DNA from: Candidatus Pacearchaeota archaeon ex4484_31
GTDB lineage: Archaea; Nanobdellota; Nanobdellia; Pacearchaeales; UBA284
Direction: 5' to 3'
NCBI GenBank assembly: GCA_002254805.1
Contig: NJDW01000003.1
Span: 1-11,301, forward strand
Length of the DNA stretch: 11,301 nucleotides
Position 1 is the stretch's first letter. Every line of letters begins with the position of its first letter. A program made the translations under genes and the position numbers. The notes beneath the pieces are model-generated. The model did no database searches. It was not told the DNA's origin and worked only from the letters and a program-made list of their open reading frames with translations. Below are positions 1-5,877 of this stretch, piece by piece.

Positions 1-6
1 AAAGCC

Positions 7-651
7 TTAACCTTTTTTTCCTTTCCCATTTTCTACTACTACAGGCTTGCTCATCGTAAATTTTAAAAGAACATTTTTTACATTTGCCTTTCCTTCTGGA
101 ATGGCTTCTACTATAGCATTAAATGCTGTTTCAGCATTTTCTACAAGCTTTTCATCATCCATACTTTCTTTACCTATCGCTACTTTGATGCTTGGCTCTT
201 TAACCTTTATTCTTGTTAGGTTTTCAAGTTTTTTTACTACCCTTGCTATTTCTTTTTCATCTTCTTCTTTTAATATAGCTCCTACTGCTGGATCAGGCAT
301 CTTTCCCTTTGAACTTAAAACCTTACCAAACTTCTTTGCAACCAAAGGCATCATCCTTGCTGTTGCAATAAAAAAGTCCACTTTTTTTGCTATCTTTTTC
401 ATCTCTTTTTTATCTATTCTTTCTATTTCACTTTTTGTTATAACCCTTTCTAGGTTAGCTGAAGAAATCCCTGATTCGAGAAAAGCGCCTATCTTTTTCT
501 TCTTAAAAGGATTTGGTAAAGAAAAAGTTATCGTAAGCTTTTCCTTCTTTGGATCGAATTTTTTTAGATTTATGATTAAGTCTAAGCTCTGATCAAAGTT
601 TCTCTTTCTTGCTTTTTTCCTTAACTCAACTATTGCTTTTTTGAAGTTCAT
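7..651 (-). CDS. rpl1: Large ribosomal subunit protein uL1 (L1), archaeal type
   Basis: Ribosomal protein L1 builds the mobile L1 stalk of the large subunit, binds 23S rRNA and helps release deacylated tRNA from the E site. The 214-aa length fits archaeal L1. The family signature is clear at residues 109-121 (GKVLSSKGKMPDP), followed by PAVGA, and the C-terminal strand carries the usual FTMSKPV-type segment before a basic tail. The ATG start lies 44 bp after the xerA stop. A TATA-like TTTTTAAATAG (plus 682-692) is centred about 36 bp upstream, so the gene probably has its own promoter with a short leader as well as possible read-through from xerA. In some methanogens L1 represses its own mRNA, but I did not identify such a site here. 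Upstream L11, common in archaeal L11-L1-L10 clusters, is absent. L10 could lie beyond the left edge. Identification is secure. Confidence 0.96.
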   Translation of the reverse strand: MNFKKAIVELRKKARKRNFDQSLDLIINLKKFDPKKEKLTITFSLPNPFKKKKIGAFLESGISSANLERVITKSEIERIDKKEMKKIAKKVDFFIATARMMPLVAKKFGKVLSSKGKMPDPAVGAILKEEDEKEIARVVKKLENLTRIKVKEPSIKVAIGKESMDDEKLVENAETAFNAIVEAIPEGKANVKNVLLKFTMSKPVVVENGKGKKG

Positions 652-681
652 TTTTAAGTTTGATTTGCTAAAAACATAAAG

Positions 682-692
682 CTATTTAAAAA
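682..692 (-). promoter_or_regulatory. TATA-like box for rpl1
   Basis: The minus strand reads TTTTTAAATAG in the 44-bp gap between the xerA stop and the rpl1 start. It is centred about 36 bp before the ATG, which predicts a transcript with a leader of roughly 10 nt. The assignment rests only on composition and spacing. Confidence 0.45.
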
Positions 693-695
693 CTT

Positions 696-1514
696 TTACA
701 CTCTTTCTAGTTCCTCAATTTTTTCCATAGCTTTTTTGTATAGCTCATCAGTAACCTTAGTGTAAATTTGAGTTGTTTGCAGGTTTTCATGTCCAAGCAA
801 TGCTTGGATTGTTCTTATGTTAACTCCGCTTTCGAGCAAGTGCGTGGCAAAACTATGTCTTAGTTTATGTGGTGTTACCTTCTTTTTTATTTCAAGCTTT
901 TTTGCTATTCTCTTCAGTATTTTTTGAACATTTCTTGGTGTTAAAGGCTTATCCCTTGAAAAAACGTAAACATAGTCTGGATGTTTTTCAAAAAAAACCT
1001 TCAATTTTTCTTTCAATTTTTTTGGTAAAAAGACTTGTCTTTCTTTGTTTCCCTTACCTTTGACAAGACAGATGCCCTTTTCAAGGTCTATGTCTTCTCT
1101 CTTTAGGTTAACAAGTTCACTTACCCTTAAGCCTGTATAGTAAAGCATTCTTATCATCAATTCTGATTTTTCTGTTTCTGCTGCTTTTATTATTCTATCT
1201 ACTTCTTCTTTTGTCAGTACTTCTGGCAGTTTTTTCTCTTTTTTTGGTAAGTTTACCGTAATTTGTTTTTTTAAAACCTGAGAAAAGAAAAACCTTAGAG
1301 AGGATGCTGCCAAGCTTAATGTTGCTCTTGCTTTTGTATCAACTAGCCTAGCTAGATAAGCCTTAACATCTTCTTCTTCAAGCTCTTCTATTTTCTTATC
1401 TGTTTCACTTAAAAAGCGGTTTATAAACCACAGATAGTTCCTTACCGTTAGTTCAGAGCACCCTCTAAGTTTTAACTCTACTTCAGCTTTAGCAAGTATT
1501 TCTTCTTTGTTCAT
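696..1514 (-). CDS. xerA: Tyrosine recombinase, XerA-like (integrase/XerC/D family)
   Basis: A 272-aa tyrosine recombinase of the archaeal XerA type. These enzymes act alone at dif to resolve chromosome dimers, and relatives integrate mobile elements. An N-terminal SAM-like core-binding domain covers about residues 1-85 and the catalytic domain about 95-272. All catalytic residues are visible: R130 in TGLRVSEL, K154 in the hairpin KGKGNKER, H216 and R219 in HKLRHSFATHL, H242 in LLGHENLQTTQ, and nucleophile Y251 in IYTKV. The length and lack of an extra DNA-binding domain suit XerA better than a phage integrase. It is the last gene of a three-gene operon: the upstream 240-aa gene ends 3 bp before its ATG, with no Shine-Dalgarno. 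I found no convincing dif-like site in the window, so the chromosomal dimer-resolution role is inferred from family resemblance. Confidence 0.9.
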   Translation of the reverse strand: MNKEEILAKAEVELKLRGCSELTVRNYLWFINRFLSETDKKIEELEEEDVKAYLARLVDTKARATLSLAASSLRFFFSQVLKKQITVNLPKKEKKLPEVLTKEEVDRIIKAAETEKSELMIRMLYYTGLRVSELVNLKREDIDLEKGICLVKGKGNKERQVFLPKKLKEKLKVFFEKHPDYVYVFSRDKPLTPRNVQKILKRIAKKLEIKKKVTPHKLRHSFATHLLESGVNIRTIQALLGHENLQTTQIYTKVTDELYKKAMEKIEELERV

Positions 1515-1517
1515 TTT

Positions 1518-2240
1518 TTACGTTATGTATCTTACATATTGTAAAGACTTCCTCAAAGATTTTTCTAGCTCTCTTTCGTATGTTTCTTCGAACGCTTTTC
1601 TAACCCTTGGAGACATGTTAGTGTAATGTTCATGTAAGTGTTTTTTAATTTCTATCGGTACTTCTATGTTATGCATCTTTATTATCTCAATCATTTTATC
1701 TAAGGCATATGATAGATATCCTGGAGGAGAAACAGTTATTACTTTGCTTTCGTTGCTTACTGCAGGTATGTTGGAATTATTTCCTATTGCTTCATCTTGA
1801 GCTAACAAAACAAGAGCATCTCCTATAACCTCTAAAGCAAACTCTAAATTTGCTCTTTCCTTTTTCTTATAAAATTTTTTTCCAAGAAATGCGCAACCAA
1901 TACTATAAGGAATCTGGCCAAATGAAAAAATTAAAGATGGTACTACCAATGCGCTCTCATCCTTGTATGAAATTTTTGTTTTTTCTTTAAACTCTACTAA
2001 GATGCGCTTTGTTTTTTCATCTTTCGATAATTTTATTACTTCTGGGGTTAGACCAACTTCTGCTTTTATATAATGTAAAATTACTTCATCGAGAAAAGGA
2101 TGTAAAAATAAAATTCTTTCAGGGTAGATTTCTACCTCCATTTTTGGTACTACCATTGTAAAAAGATTTTCTAAAAGATTTTTTTCACTTTCATTTAATT
2201 CCAATACTACATAGTAAGGAACAACTTGTATTTCTCTCAT
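1518..2240 (-). CDS. Unrecognised 240-aa protein in the xerA operon
   Basis: I do not recognise this family. The 240-aa protein begins with a hydrophobic strand-rich stretch (residues 4-60). It has no obvious signal peptide, no confident membrane helix and no conserved Cys pair suggesting zinc binding. A long helical, charged C-terminus (about 170-240) is rich in Glu, Lys and Arg and contains HLHEHYTN near residue 202. A Gly/Ser/Asn-rich loop sits near residues 152-160. It is the middle gene of a tight operon: the 191-aa gene stops 1 bp before its ATG and xerA starts 3 bp after its stop, so the three are very probably co-transcribed. Co-occurrence with a recombinase suggests a DNA-related or accessory role, but that is inference. 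Codon use resembles its neighbours. Confidence 0.8.
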   Translation of the reverse strand: MREIQVVPYYVVLELNESEKNLLENLFTMVVPKMEVEIYPERILFLHPFLDEVILHYIKAEVGLTPEVIKLSKDEKTKRILVEFKEKTKISYKDESALVVPSLIFSFGQIPYSIGCAFLGKKFYKKKERANLEFALEVIGDALVLLAQDEAIGNNSNIPAVSNESKVITVSPPGYLSYALDKMIEIIKMHNIEVPIEIKKHLHEHYTNMSPRVRKAFEETYERELEKSLRKSLQYVRYIT

Positions 2241-2241
2241 T

Positions 2242-2817
2242 TTAAAATAACCTCAGCTGTTGAGGACAACCTTCAACAGTTAACTCATTCAAAAATTCTG
2301 AAAGTTTATCATAATTTATCCTTTCTCCAATTTTAATTTCAAAGCCCTTAATCTCTAAAAGAAAACGAATTAATTGTTGTTTAACTTCTTTAGTTGCATA
2401 TAAGCTTAAAATTGCGTTCAGAGTTGCTGGATAGATTTCAGCTACATCACGGTGAGGAAAACAGTCATAAGAACAATAAAGATAAGGATTATTACGATCA
2501 CCTAAATTAACATCAAAAATTATTTTTGTTGTTGGATCTCTTTCACAAAACATACCAAAGTAATTAGCTCTCTCCCCACATTTACAATATTTAACTGTTA
2601 ATGCATTCTTTCCACTAAGGAGTAATGGTTTGTTTAGCTTACATGAGATTTCATAAACCCTTATTTTTATCTTTTCATCTGTTATGTTTCCTTTATTTAT
2701 TTCTTCTCTAAGCTGCGCGAAATAAGAAGGATCTTCTACAAGTATTTTTTCTATGCTCTTCCTTTTACGCTTACGCCGCTTATCATGTTGCTTACCAAAA
2801 TGAATTGTGGTTTGCAT
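2242..2817 (-). CDS. Unrecognised Cys-rich, basic 191-aa protein (putative zinc-binding), first gene of the xerA operon
   Basis: I do not recognise this family. The N-terminus is strongly basic (residues 9-20, KQHDKRRKRKRK), as in nucleic-acid-binding proteins. The centre has a cluster of possible metal ligands: C78 and C80 (CKC), C91, C115 and C119 (CSYDC) and H122, in a pattern like a zinc ribbon or treble clef. The C-terminal third looks helical. The last residues, CPQQLRLF, loosely resemble a C-terminal PCNA-interacting (PIP) peptide with Gln, Leu and a terminal Phe, a weak hint only. The gene opens the operon that continues through the 240-aa gene to xerA. Its TATA-like box lies inside a 13-bp perfect inverted repeat (2829-2868), a likely regulated promoter, and the transcript should be nearly leaderless. 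A DNA-associated zinc protein is a reasonable inference, but no activity can be assigned. Confidence 0.8.
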   Translation of the reverse strand: MQTTIHFGKQHDKRRKRKRKSIEKILVEDPSYFAQLREEINKGNITDEKIKIRVYEISCKLNKPLLLSGKNALTVKYCKCGERANYFGMFCERDPTTKIIFDVNLGDRNNPYLYCSYDCFPHRDVAEIYPATLNAILSLYATKEVKQQLIRFLLEIKGFEIKIGERINYDKLSEFLNELTVEGCPQQLRLF

Positions 2818-2828
2818 AATAAAATAGT

Positions 2829-2868
2829 AAAAGTTCGCTTTTAAATTTTTCGATTAAAGCGAACTTTT
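2829..2868 (-). promoter_or_regulatory. Promoter and operator-like inverted repeat of the xerA operon
   Basis: A perfect 13-bp inverted repeat, AAAAGTTCGCTTT at 2829-2841 and AAAGCGAACTTTT at 2856-2868, is separated by 14 bp. The spacer edge holds the minus-strand TATA-like TTTAAA (plus 2841-2846), centred about 27 bp before the ATG at 2817. One arm therefore covers the expected start-site side and the other the BRE/upstream side of the TATA box, the layout expected for a repressor operator. The arms belong to the AAGTTCGY motif family found elsewhere in the window. Confidence 0.55.
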
Positions 2869-2924
2869 TGAGTATTGTAAGATTTTCCACCAAAGTTTCA
2901 GTATCACTTATTAATAATAACATT

Positions 2925-2950
2925 CGTAAAATTTACGTAAGATTTATAAA
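2925..2950 (+). promoter_or_regulatory. TATA-like box with adjacent 13-bp palindrome, repeat-protein gene promoter
   Basis: TTTATAAA at 2943-2950 is centred about 32 bp before the ATG at 2979, predicting a nearly leaderless mRNA. Directly upstream, CGTAAAATTTACG (2925-2937) is a perfect palindrome around one central base and could be an operator overlapping the BRE position. Confidence 0.5.
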
Positions 2951-2978
2951 GGTTTAAAAAATAAAAACAAAGAGTAAA

Positions 2979-3248
2979 ATGGTTAGAAGCTTAAGTCTTG
3001 AAACAATAGCAAATTCTGCTTGTTTACTAAACTGGAAAAAAATACCTGTACTTGAAGAAGATATTCATAAAAAACTAGAAGAAGCGGGTATAACTCAACA
3101 AGCAATTTTGCAAAAATGCTATGAAATAGCATTAGCTAAAGGGCTAGTTACCATTGCTAAGGATATAGAAGAATATGCAAAAGAAAGAGGTGTAGAAGTA
3201 AGAGCGACACCAAAAAATATTACAAAAAGCATATCAAGAAGCTTATGA
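2979..3248 (+). CDS. Helical-repeat protein, N-terminal fragment (frameshifted)
   Basis: This 89-aa open frame starts at an ATG just downstream of a good TATA-like box. Residues 1-79 look genuine. They hold a first helical segment around AILQKCYEIALAKG (residues 43-56) and one copy of the repeat IEEYAKERGVEV (63-74). The last ten residues, after the A6 run at 3212-3217, lose this pattern. The pattern resumes in the +1 frame from 3217 (ILQKAYQEAYEIA) and runs on without a stop to 4041. I therefore read this as the front part of one 353-aa gene rather than a complete small protein. Function is unknown. The repeats suggest a solenoid-like scaffold or binding protein. Confidence 0.7.
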   Translation: MVRSLSLETIANSACLLNWKKIPVLEEDIHKKLEEAGITQQAILQKCYEIALAKGLVTIAKDIEEYAKERGVEVRATPKNITKSISRSL

Positions 3249-3387
3249 AATAGCAATAAATAAAGAAAGTGAACGAAGTGAAGAGAGACTTATACCATGG
3301 TGGTTCGATGCTGAAAAGATAGAAGAAAATGCAGAAAAAAGAGGGATAAAAATAAGAATACAAGAAGCATTACAAAAATGCTATGAA

Positions 3388-4041
3388 GTGAAGTTAAGTA
3401 AAGGGGATCTTTTCTCTGCTACAAGAATAGAAGAATATGCAGGAAAGAGAGGTATAAAGTTGCAGGCACCACCAAAAGCATTACAAAAAGGTTATGAAAA
3501 AATGCTACGTATAGGATTAATTTACTTTGTGTTTGGTGCTGAATATATAAAAGAATATGCAAAAGAAAGAGGTATAGAAGTAAAACCCACAAAAGAAGCA
3601 TTGGAAGAAGGGTATAAAAATACGATACGAGAACAAAGGTTTTATGAGGCTAAGCTTGTAGAGAGATATGCAAAAGAAAATGGAATAAAACTAACATCAA
3701 AATTTAAGAAAAAAATAGAAAAACAAATTAACAACGTCGGATTTATAGGAATTTATGGGATGTCTGTAGATGGTAAAATGAACGGAGAGTTTGTTCTTGG
3801 AAAAAAGGAAGGAATCCTCTATTTAATATTTGATAACAGAGCACGTGAAATAGTTGAACAAAGTAAAGAACTGTATGGTCTAGAAAAAATTTTTGGTGGT
3901 GGCAAGATGGAAATTGATATAAACAAAAAAAAGATAAAAGTATATGACTCAAATATTTGGTATGGTTACGAACCAAGAATGATTACAGCACTTTTACTAA
4001 GAAAAGCATTTCGAAGGTGGGAAATAGAAATTGAAGAATAA
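3388..4041 (+). CDS. Helical-repeat protein, C-terminal fragment (frameshifted)
   Basis: This open frame extends back without a stop to at least 3217. The first usable start in it is an internal GTG at 3388 with no promoter or ribosome-binding site, so independent translation is unlikely. In the full frame it carries repeats at IEENAEKRGIKI, IEEYAGKRGIKL, IKEYAKERGIEV and LVERYAKENGIKL, each followed by a second helix of the type ALQKGYEK. After the repeats comes a separate domain of about 100 residues (from NNVGFIGIYGMS to the end) with alternating beta-type segments (EFVLGKK, GILYLIF, KMEIDINKKKIKVYD) and a C-terminal helix, which I do not recognise. No membrane helix or catalytic motif is visible. 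Together with 2979-3215 it would make one 353-aa protein. Confidence 0.7.
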   Translation: MKLSKGDLFSATRIEEYAGKRGIKLQAPPKALQKGYEKMLRIGLIYFVFGAEYIKEYAKERGIEVKPTKEALEEGYKNTIREQRFYEAKLVERYAKENGIKLTSKFKKKIEKQINNVGFIGIYGMSVDGKMNGEFVLGKKEGILYLIFDNRAREIVEQSKELYGLEKIFGGGKMEIDINKKKIKVYDSNIWYGYEPRMITALLLRKAFRRWEIEIEE

Positions 4042-4162
4042 ACTGAAAAAATAAGCTTTTAGTAAGCGCTTCTCCAATATCCCTGTTTCAAAAAACTTAA
4101 AAATCATTCTGATTTAATTACATAACATAAAGAGGTGTTCGAGCTTGTTGGTACTACCATAG

Positions 4163-4168
4163 TTTAAA
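4163..4168 (+). promoter_or_regulatory. TATA-like box for the nuclease gene
   Basis: TTTAAA lies about 40 bp before the GTG at 4206, predicting a start site near 4192 and a leader of 14-20 nt. That leader contains AAAAGGAAA (from about 4190), a weak purine-rich ribosome-binding site about 8 nt before the GTG. The rest of the 164-bp gap 4042-4205 shows no gene or RNA that I can support. Confidence 0.35.
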
Positions 4169-4205
4169 CCTTAACAAAGTAGCTAACGTTAAAAGGAAAT
4201 ATTCT

Positions 4206-5063
4206 GTGATTATGAAAAGAAAAATTAAAAACAGAGTAAAGAAGCGCTTTATTTTTATAATTTTTACAGCTTTCATTTTAGTCTTATTGATTTCTTACCT
4301 TTGTTATTTTAGGCTTTCTGGTGAAGCTGTAAAAAATTCTAACGAAAGAGGTTTTGTTACTAAAGTGATTGATGGCGATACGATTATAGTGGAAGGAAAA
4401 AAGGTTAGGCTTCTTGGAATAGATGCTGATGAAAAAGGTTATGCCTGTTATGAAGAGGCTAAGAAAAGACTAGAAGAACTTGTTTTGAACAAAGCAGTTA
4501 GGCTTGAAAAGGATAGAATTGATAAAGACCAGTATGGTAGGTTATTACGTTACGTTTGGTTAAATAACACTAACATAAACCTTTTACTTGTAAAAGAAGG
4601 GCTAGCTATAGCAAGAATCGAAAATGCCTTTAAGTATGCTGATCAGTTCGTGAGTGCTGAACAAGAAGCAAGAACTAAAGCAATAGGATGTAAATGGAGC
4701 CTTGTTGCTAAAAAGAGATACAAAAATTACAGATGGAATAGGCTTAATGAAAAGCTTGGTCTAAAGATTGTTAAGGCTTGTGAAGCGATTGAGCACTTAA
4801 ACGAAGAAGTAATAGTTGAAGGAAAAATAGCTGAAGTTTATATAAGTAAAAATAACAATGCTTTCTTGAACTTTGAAAAGCCTTATCCTAACCAATGCTT
4901 TACAGCTGTTATCTTTTCTCATTACTTAGACAAGTTCAAGAACTTAAAAGACTATGAAGGAAATGTTGTTAGGGTTAAAGGTAAAATAAAAGAATACAAA
5001 GGAAAGGCTGAAATTATATTGAAAGATCCAAACCAGATAGAAATTGGTGTTTTAGTTATTTAA
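4206..5063 (+). CDS. Membrane-anchored staphylococcal-nuclease-like (TNase) protein with C-terminal OB-like domain
   Basis: A thermonuclease-family enzyme, which hydrolyses DNA and RNA with calcium. After a basic N-terminus, one hydrophobic helix (about residues 14-34) acts as signal anchor, so the nuclease probably faces the cell exterior. The SNase domain spans about 48-165. Against the staphylococcal enzyme the key residues are present: D56 and D58 in VIDGDTI, R68 in VRLLGID, D73, E76, and R112 in DQYGRLLRYV, so it should be active. Residues about 200-283 look like an OB fold (EEVIVEGKIAEVY, VVRVKGKIKEYKG), a nucleic-acid-binding module. Numbering is from the GTG at 4206. An ATG two codons on (4212) is equally possible, but the GTG has the better spacing to a purine-rich leader. 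It may degrade extracellular nucleic acid for nucleotide uptake, which is inference. Confidence 0.9.
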   Translation: MIMKRKIKNRVKKRFIFIIFTAFILVLLISYLCYFRLSGEAVKNSNERGFVTKVIDGDTIIVEGKKVRLLGIDADEKGYACYEEAKKRLEELVLNKAVRLEKDRIDKDQYGRLLRYVWLNNTNINLLLVKEGLAIARIENAFKYADQFVSAEQEARTKAIGCKWSLVAKKRYKNYRWNRLNEKLGLKIVKACEAIEHLNEEVIVEGKIAEVYISKNNNAFLNFEKPYPNQCFTAVIFSHYLDKFKNLKDYEGNVVRVKGKIKEYKGKAEIILKDPNQIEIGVLVI

Positions 5064-5086
5064 AACGAACTTTAAAAAGTTCGTTT
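5063..5086. terminator. Inverted repeat over the nuclease stop codon, possible terminator or protein site
   Basis: AAACGAACTTT (5063-5073) and AAAGTTCGTTT (5076-5086) form a perfect 11-bp inverted repeat with a 2-bp centre, beginning at the last base of the nuclease stop codon. As RNA it could fold only with some central pairs opened, and no long T run follows, so it is a poor terminator. It belongs to the AAGTTCGY motif family, and a further copy (GCGAACTTTT) follows at 5099-5108, so a protein-binding role is at least as likely. Confidence 0.4.
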
Positions 5087-5140
5087 AATGCACCTTGTGC
5101 GAACTTTTCACCTTGATAAATAACTAAGCTAAAAGTTTTA

Positions 5141-5159
5141 GTTTTTGCTTAAAAGTTTT
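5141..5159 (-). repeat. 19-bp direct repeat, copy 1 (downstream of the membrane-protein gene)
   Basis: GTTTTTGCTTAAAAGTTTT is identical to 5476-5494. The two copies bracket the gene at 5163-5462 almost exactly. The other copy serves as that gene's promoter region, so this one could be a duplicated promoter or a recombination footprint. Confidence 0.6.
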
Positions 5160-5162
5160 ATT

Positions 5163-5462
5163 CTAAAAAGATCTTGGCTTAAAAACATACCATAATGCAT
5201 GAATTAAGGCTGCAATATCAATTATTAGCCCTGCAATCGCTAAAGATTTTCCAGCTAGCTTTCTTCTTATTGTCTCTTTAATACCAATTGAACAAAAAAT
5301 AAGAGAAACAAAGCAAACAAAAAAACCTAAAACCCAGGTTACAAACATAACTTTTCCAAGTAAAACACTATCTCTAGGAATGTAAAAAGAAGCAGTTAAA
5401 ATCAAAAAAGAAAGCATGGAAAGTACAAAGCCCAAAATTGCTGATTTGCTCTTTTTTCTCAT
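5163..5462 (-). CDS. Small DUF4190-like integral membrane protein
   Basis: A 99-aa membrane protein with a short basic N-terminus and three hydrophobic segments, at about residues 8-28, 36-60 and 73-93. The last contains GKSLAIAGLIIDIAALI, which resembles the GKGLAIAGLI motif of DUF4190-type proteins. Function is unknown in that family. No signal cleavage site, enzyme motif or ligand pair is visible. Its start ATG lies about 24 bp from a TATA-like CTTTTAAGC (plus 5482-5490), so the mRNA is probably leaderless. It is convergent with the nuclease gene, with a 99-bp gap, and is flanked by a 19-bp direct repeat. The gene is real by composition. Family assignment is by motif resemblance only. Confidence 0.75.
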   Translation of the reverse strand: MRKKSKSAILGFVLSMLSFLILTASFYIPRDSVLLGKVMFVTWVLGFFVCFVSLIFCSIGIKETIRRKLAGKSLAIAGLIIDIAALIHALWYVFKPRSF

Positions 5463-5475
5463 TTCAAAACTTTTT

Positions 5476-5494
5476 GTTTTTGCTTAAAAGTTTT
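5476..5494 (-). promoter_or_regulatory. 19-bp direct repeat, copy 2, containing the TATA-like box of the membrane-protein gene
   Basis: On the minus strand this element reads AAAACTTTTAAGCAAAAAC. Its CTTTTAAGC is centred about 24 bp before the ATG at 5462, the distance expected of an archaeal TATA box for a leaderless transcript. The identical 19-bp sequence occurs at 5141-5159. Confidence 0.5.
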
Positions 5495-5510
5495 GCTCTT
5501 TTTTAAACTA

Positions 5511-5744
5511 TCAAACTAACAGGTATTTAACTTTTTTAAACATTACTTTTTTTCTATAAGCTTTTTTAGGCTTTGTAATAAGTATAAAGCAATAGGGTTT
5601 CAAACTTAAAAAATGAAAAACTTTTTGCTTCTTCTTGGGTAAAAATTTTCCATGCAAATAGTTTCTTAGCTTAAACTTTCTTAGATGTATTTCTTCCATT
5701 TCAAAATGTCTTGAATGATTGAATGTTCTTGAGAATTTGCTCAT
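5511..5744 (-). CDS. Small basic protein, doubtful gene
   Basis: A 77-aa open frame from the ATG at 5744. A GTG three codons upstream (5753) would give 80 aa. It is very rich in Lys, Arg, His, Phe and Tyr, with no recognisable domain. Residues near the C-terminus (VFHFLSLKPYCFILITK, then a basic stretch) might form a short amphipathic helix. In its favour: Arg is coded almost only by AGA as in the neighbours, and the upstream minus strand has GTTAAATGTG (centred about 29 bp before the ATG), suiting a leaderless promoter. Against it: no family resemblance, extreme composition and no partner gene. It could be a chance frame in AT-rich DNA. Confidence 0.35.
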   Translation of the reverse strand: MSKFSRTFNHSRHFEMEEIHLRKFKLRNYLHGKFLPKKKQKVFHFLSLKPYCFILITKPKKAYRKKVMFKKVKYLLV

Positions 5745-5877
5745 TAAAAACACGTTAGATATTTAACACATTTAACATATTTGTGTTTTTCAAAAAGATT
5801 TAATTTTGCTTTTTGATAAAAGTAGATGTTTCCTTCTAACAAAAAATTAAAGGATTTTTCAATCTAAAAAGAGAAAA

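Larger units (their letters stand above)
2979..4041 (+). pseudogene. Whole helical-repeat gene, interrupted by a +1 frameshift in A6 (3212-3217)
   Basis: Reading CCA AAA, skipping one A, then ATA TTA CAA joins the two open frames into a 353-aa protein (residue 80 coded from 3217). Repeat starts fall near residues 63, 114, 150, 190 and 227, giving units of about 36-51 residues with consensus (A)xxIEEYAKERGIxV followed by a helix ALQKGYEKxL. A first, diverged unit precedes them. The junction restores the second helix of repeat 2 (ILQKAYQEAYEIA), so the break is inside a repeat that is otherwise intact. The downstream frame is free of stops for 274 codons, so the break is recent, an assembly indel in a homopolymer, phase variation, or rescued by ribosomal or polymerase slippage. 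The sequence alone cannot separate these. Confidence 0.7.

Noticed and set aside
47..592. Long plus-strand open frame antisense to rpl1
   Set aside because: It is the shadow of a Lys-rich gene. Its product is a Phe/Ser/Leu-rich sequence with no family resemblance, while the opposite strand is clearly ribosomal protein L1.
2818..2978. Small RNA gene in the divergent intergenic region
   Set aside because: The inverted repeat there fits an operator around a TATA box better than an RNA stem, because it starts upstream of the expected transcription start.
3419..3976. Minus-strand open frames opposite the repeat-protein gene
   Set aside because: The products are Leu/His/Phe-rich complements of a repetitive coding sequence, with no promoter and no recognisable domain.
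4130..4175. GTGTTCGAGC resembling a tRNA T-loop in the nuclease upstream region
   Set aside because: No acceptor, anticodon or D stem can be formed around it.
5745..5800. Possible dif site for XerA in GTTAGATATTTAACACATTT
   Set aside because: The two halves are direct rather than inverted repeats and do not give 11-bp arms around a 6-bp centre. It also overlaps a likely promoter.
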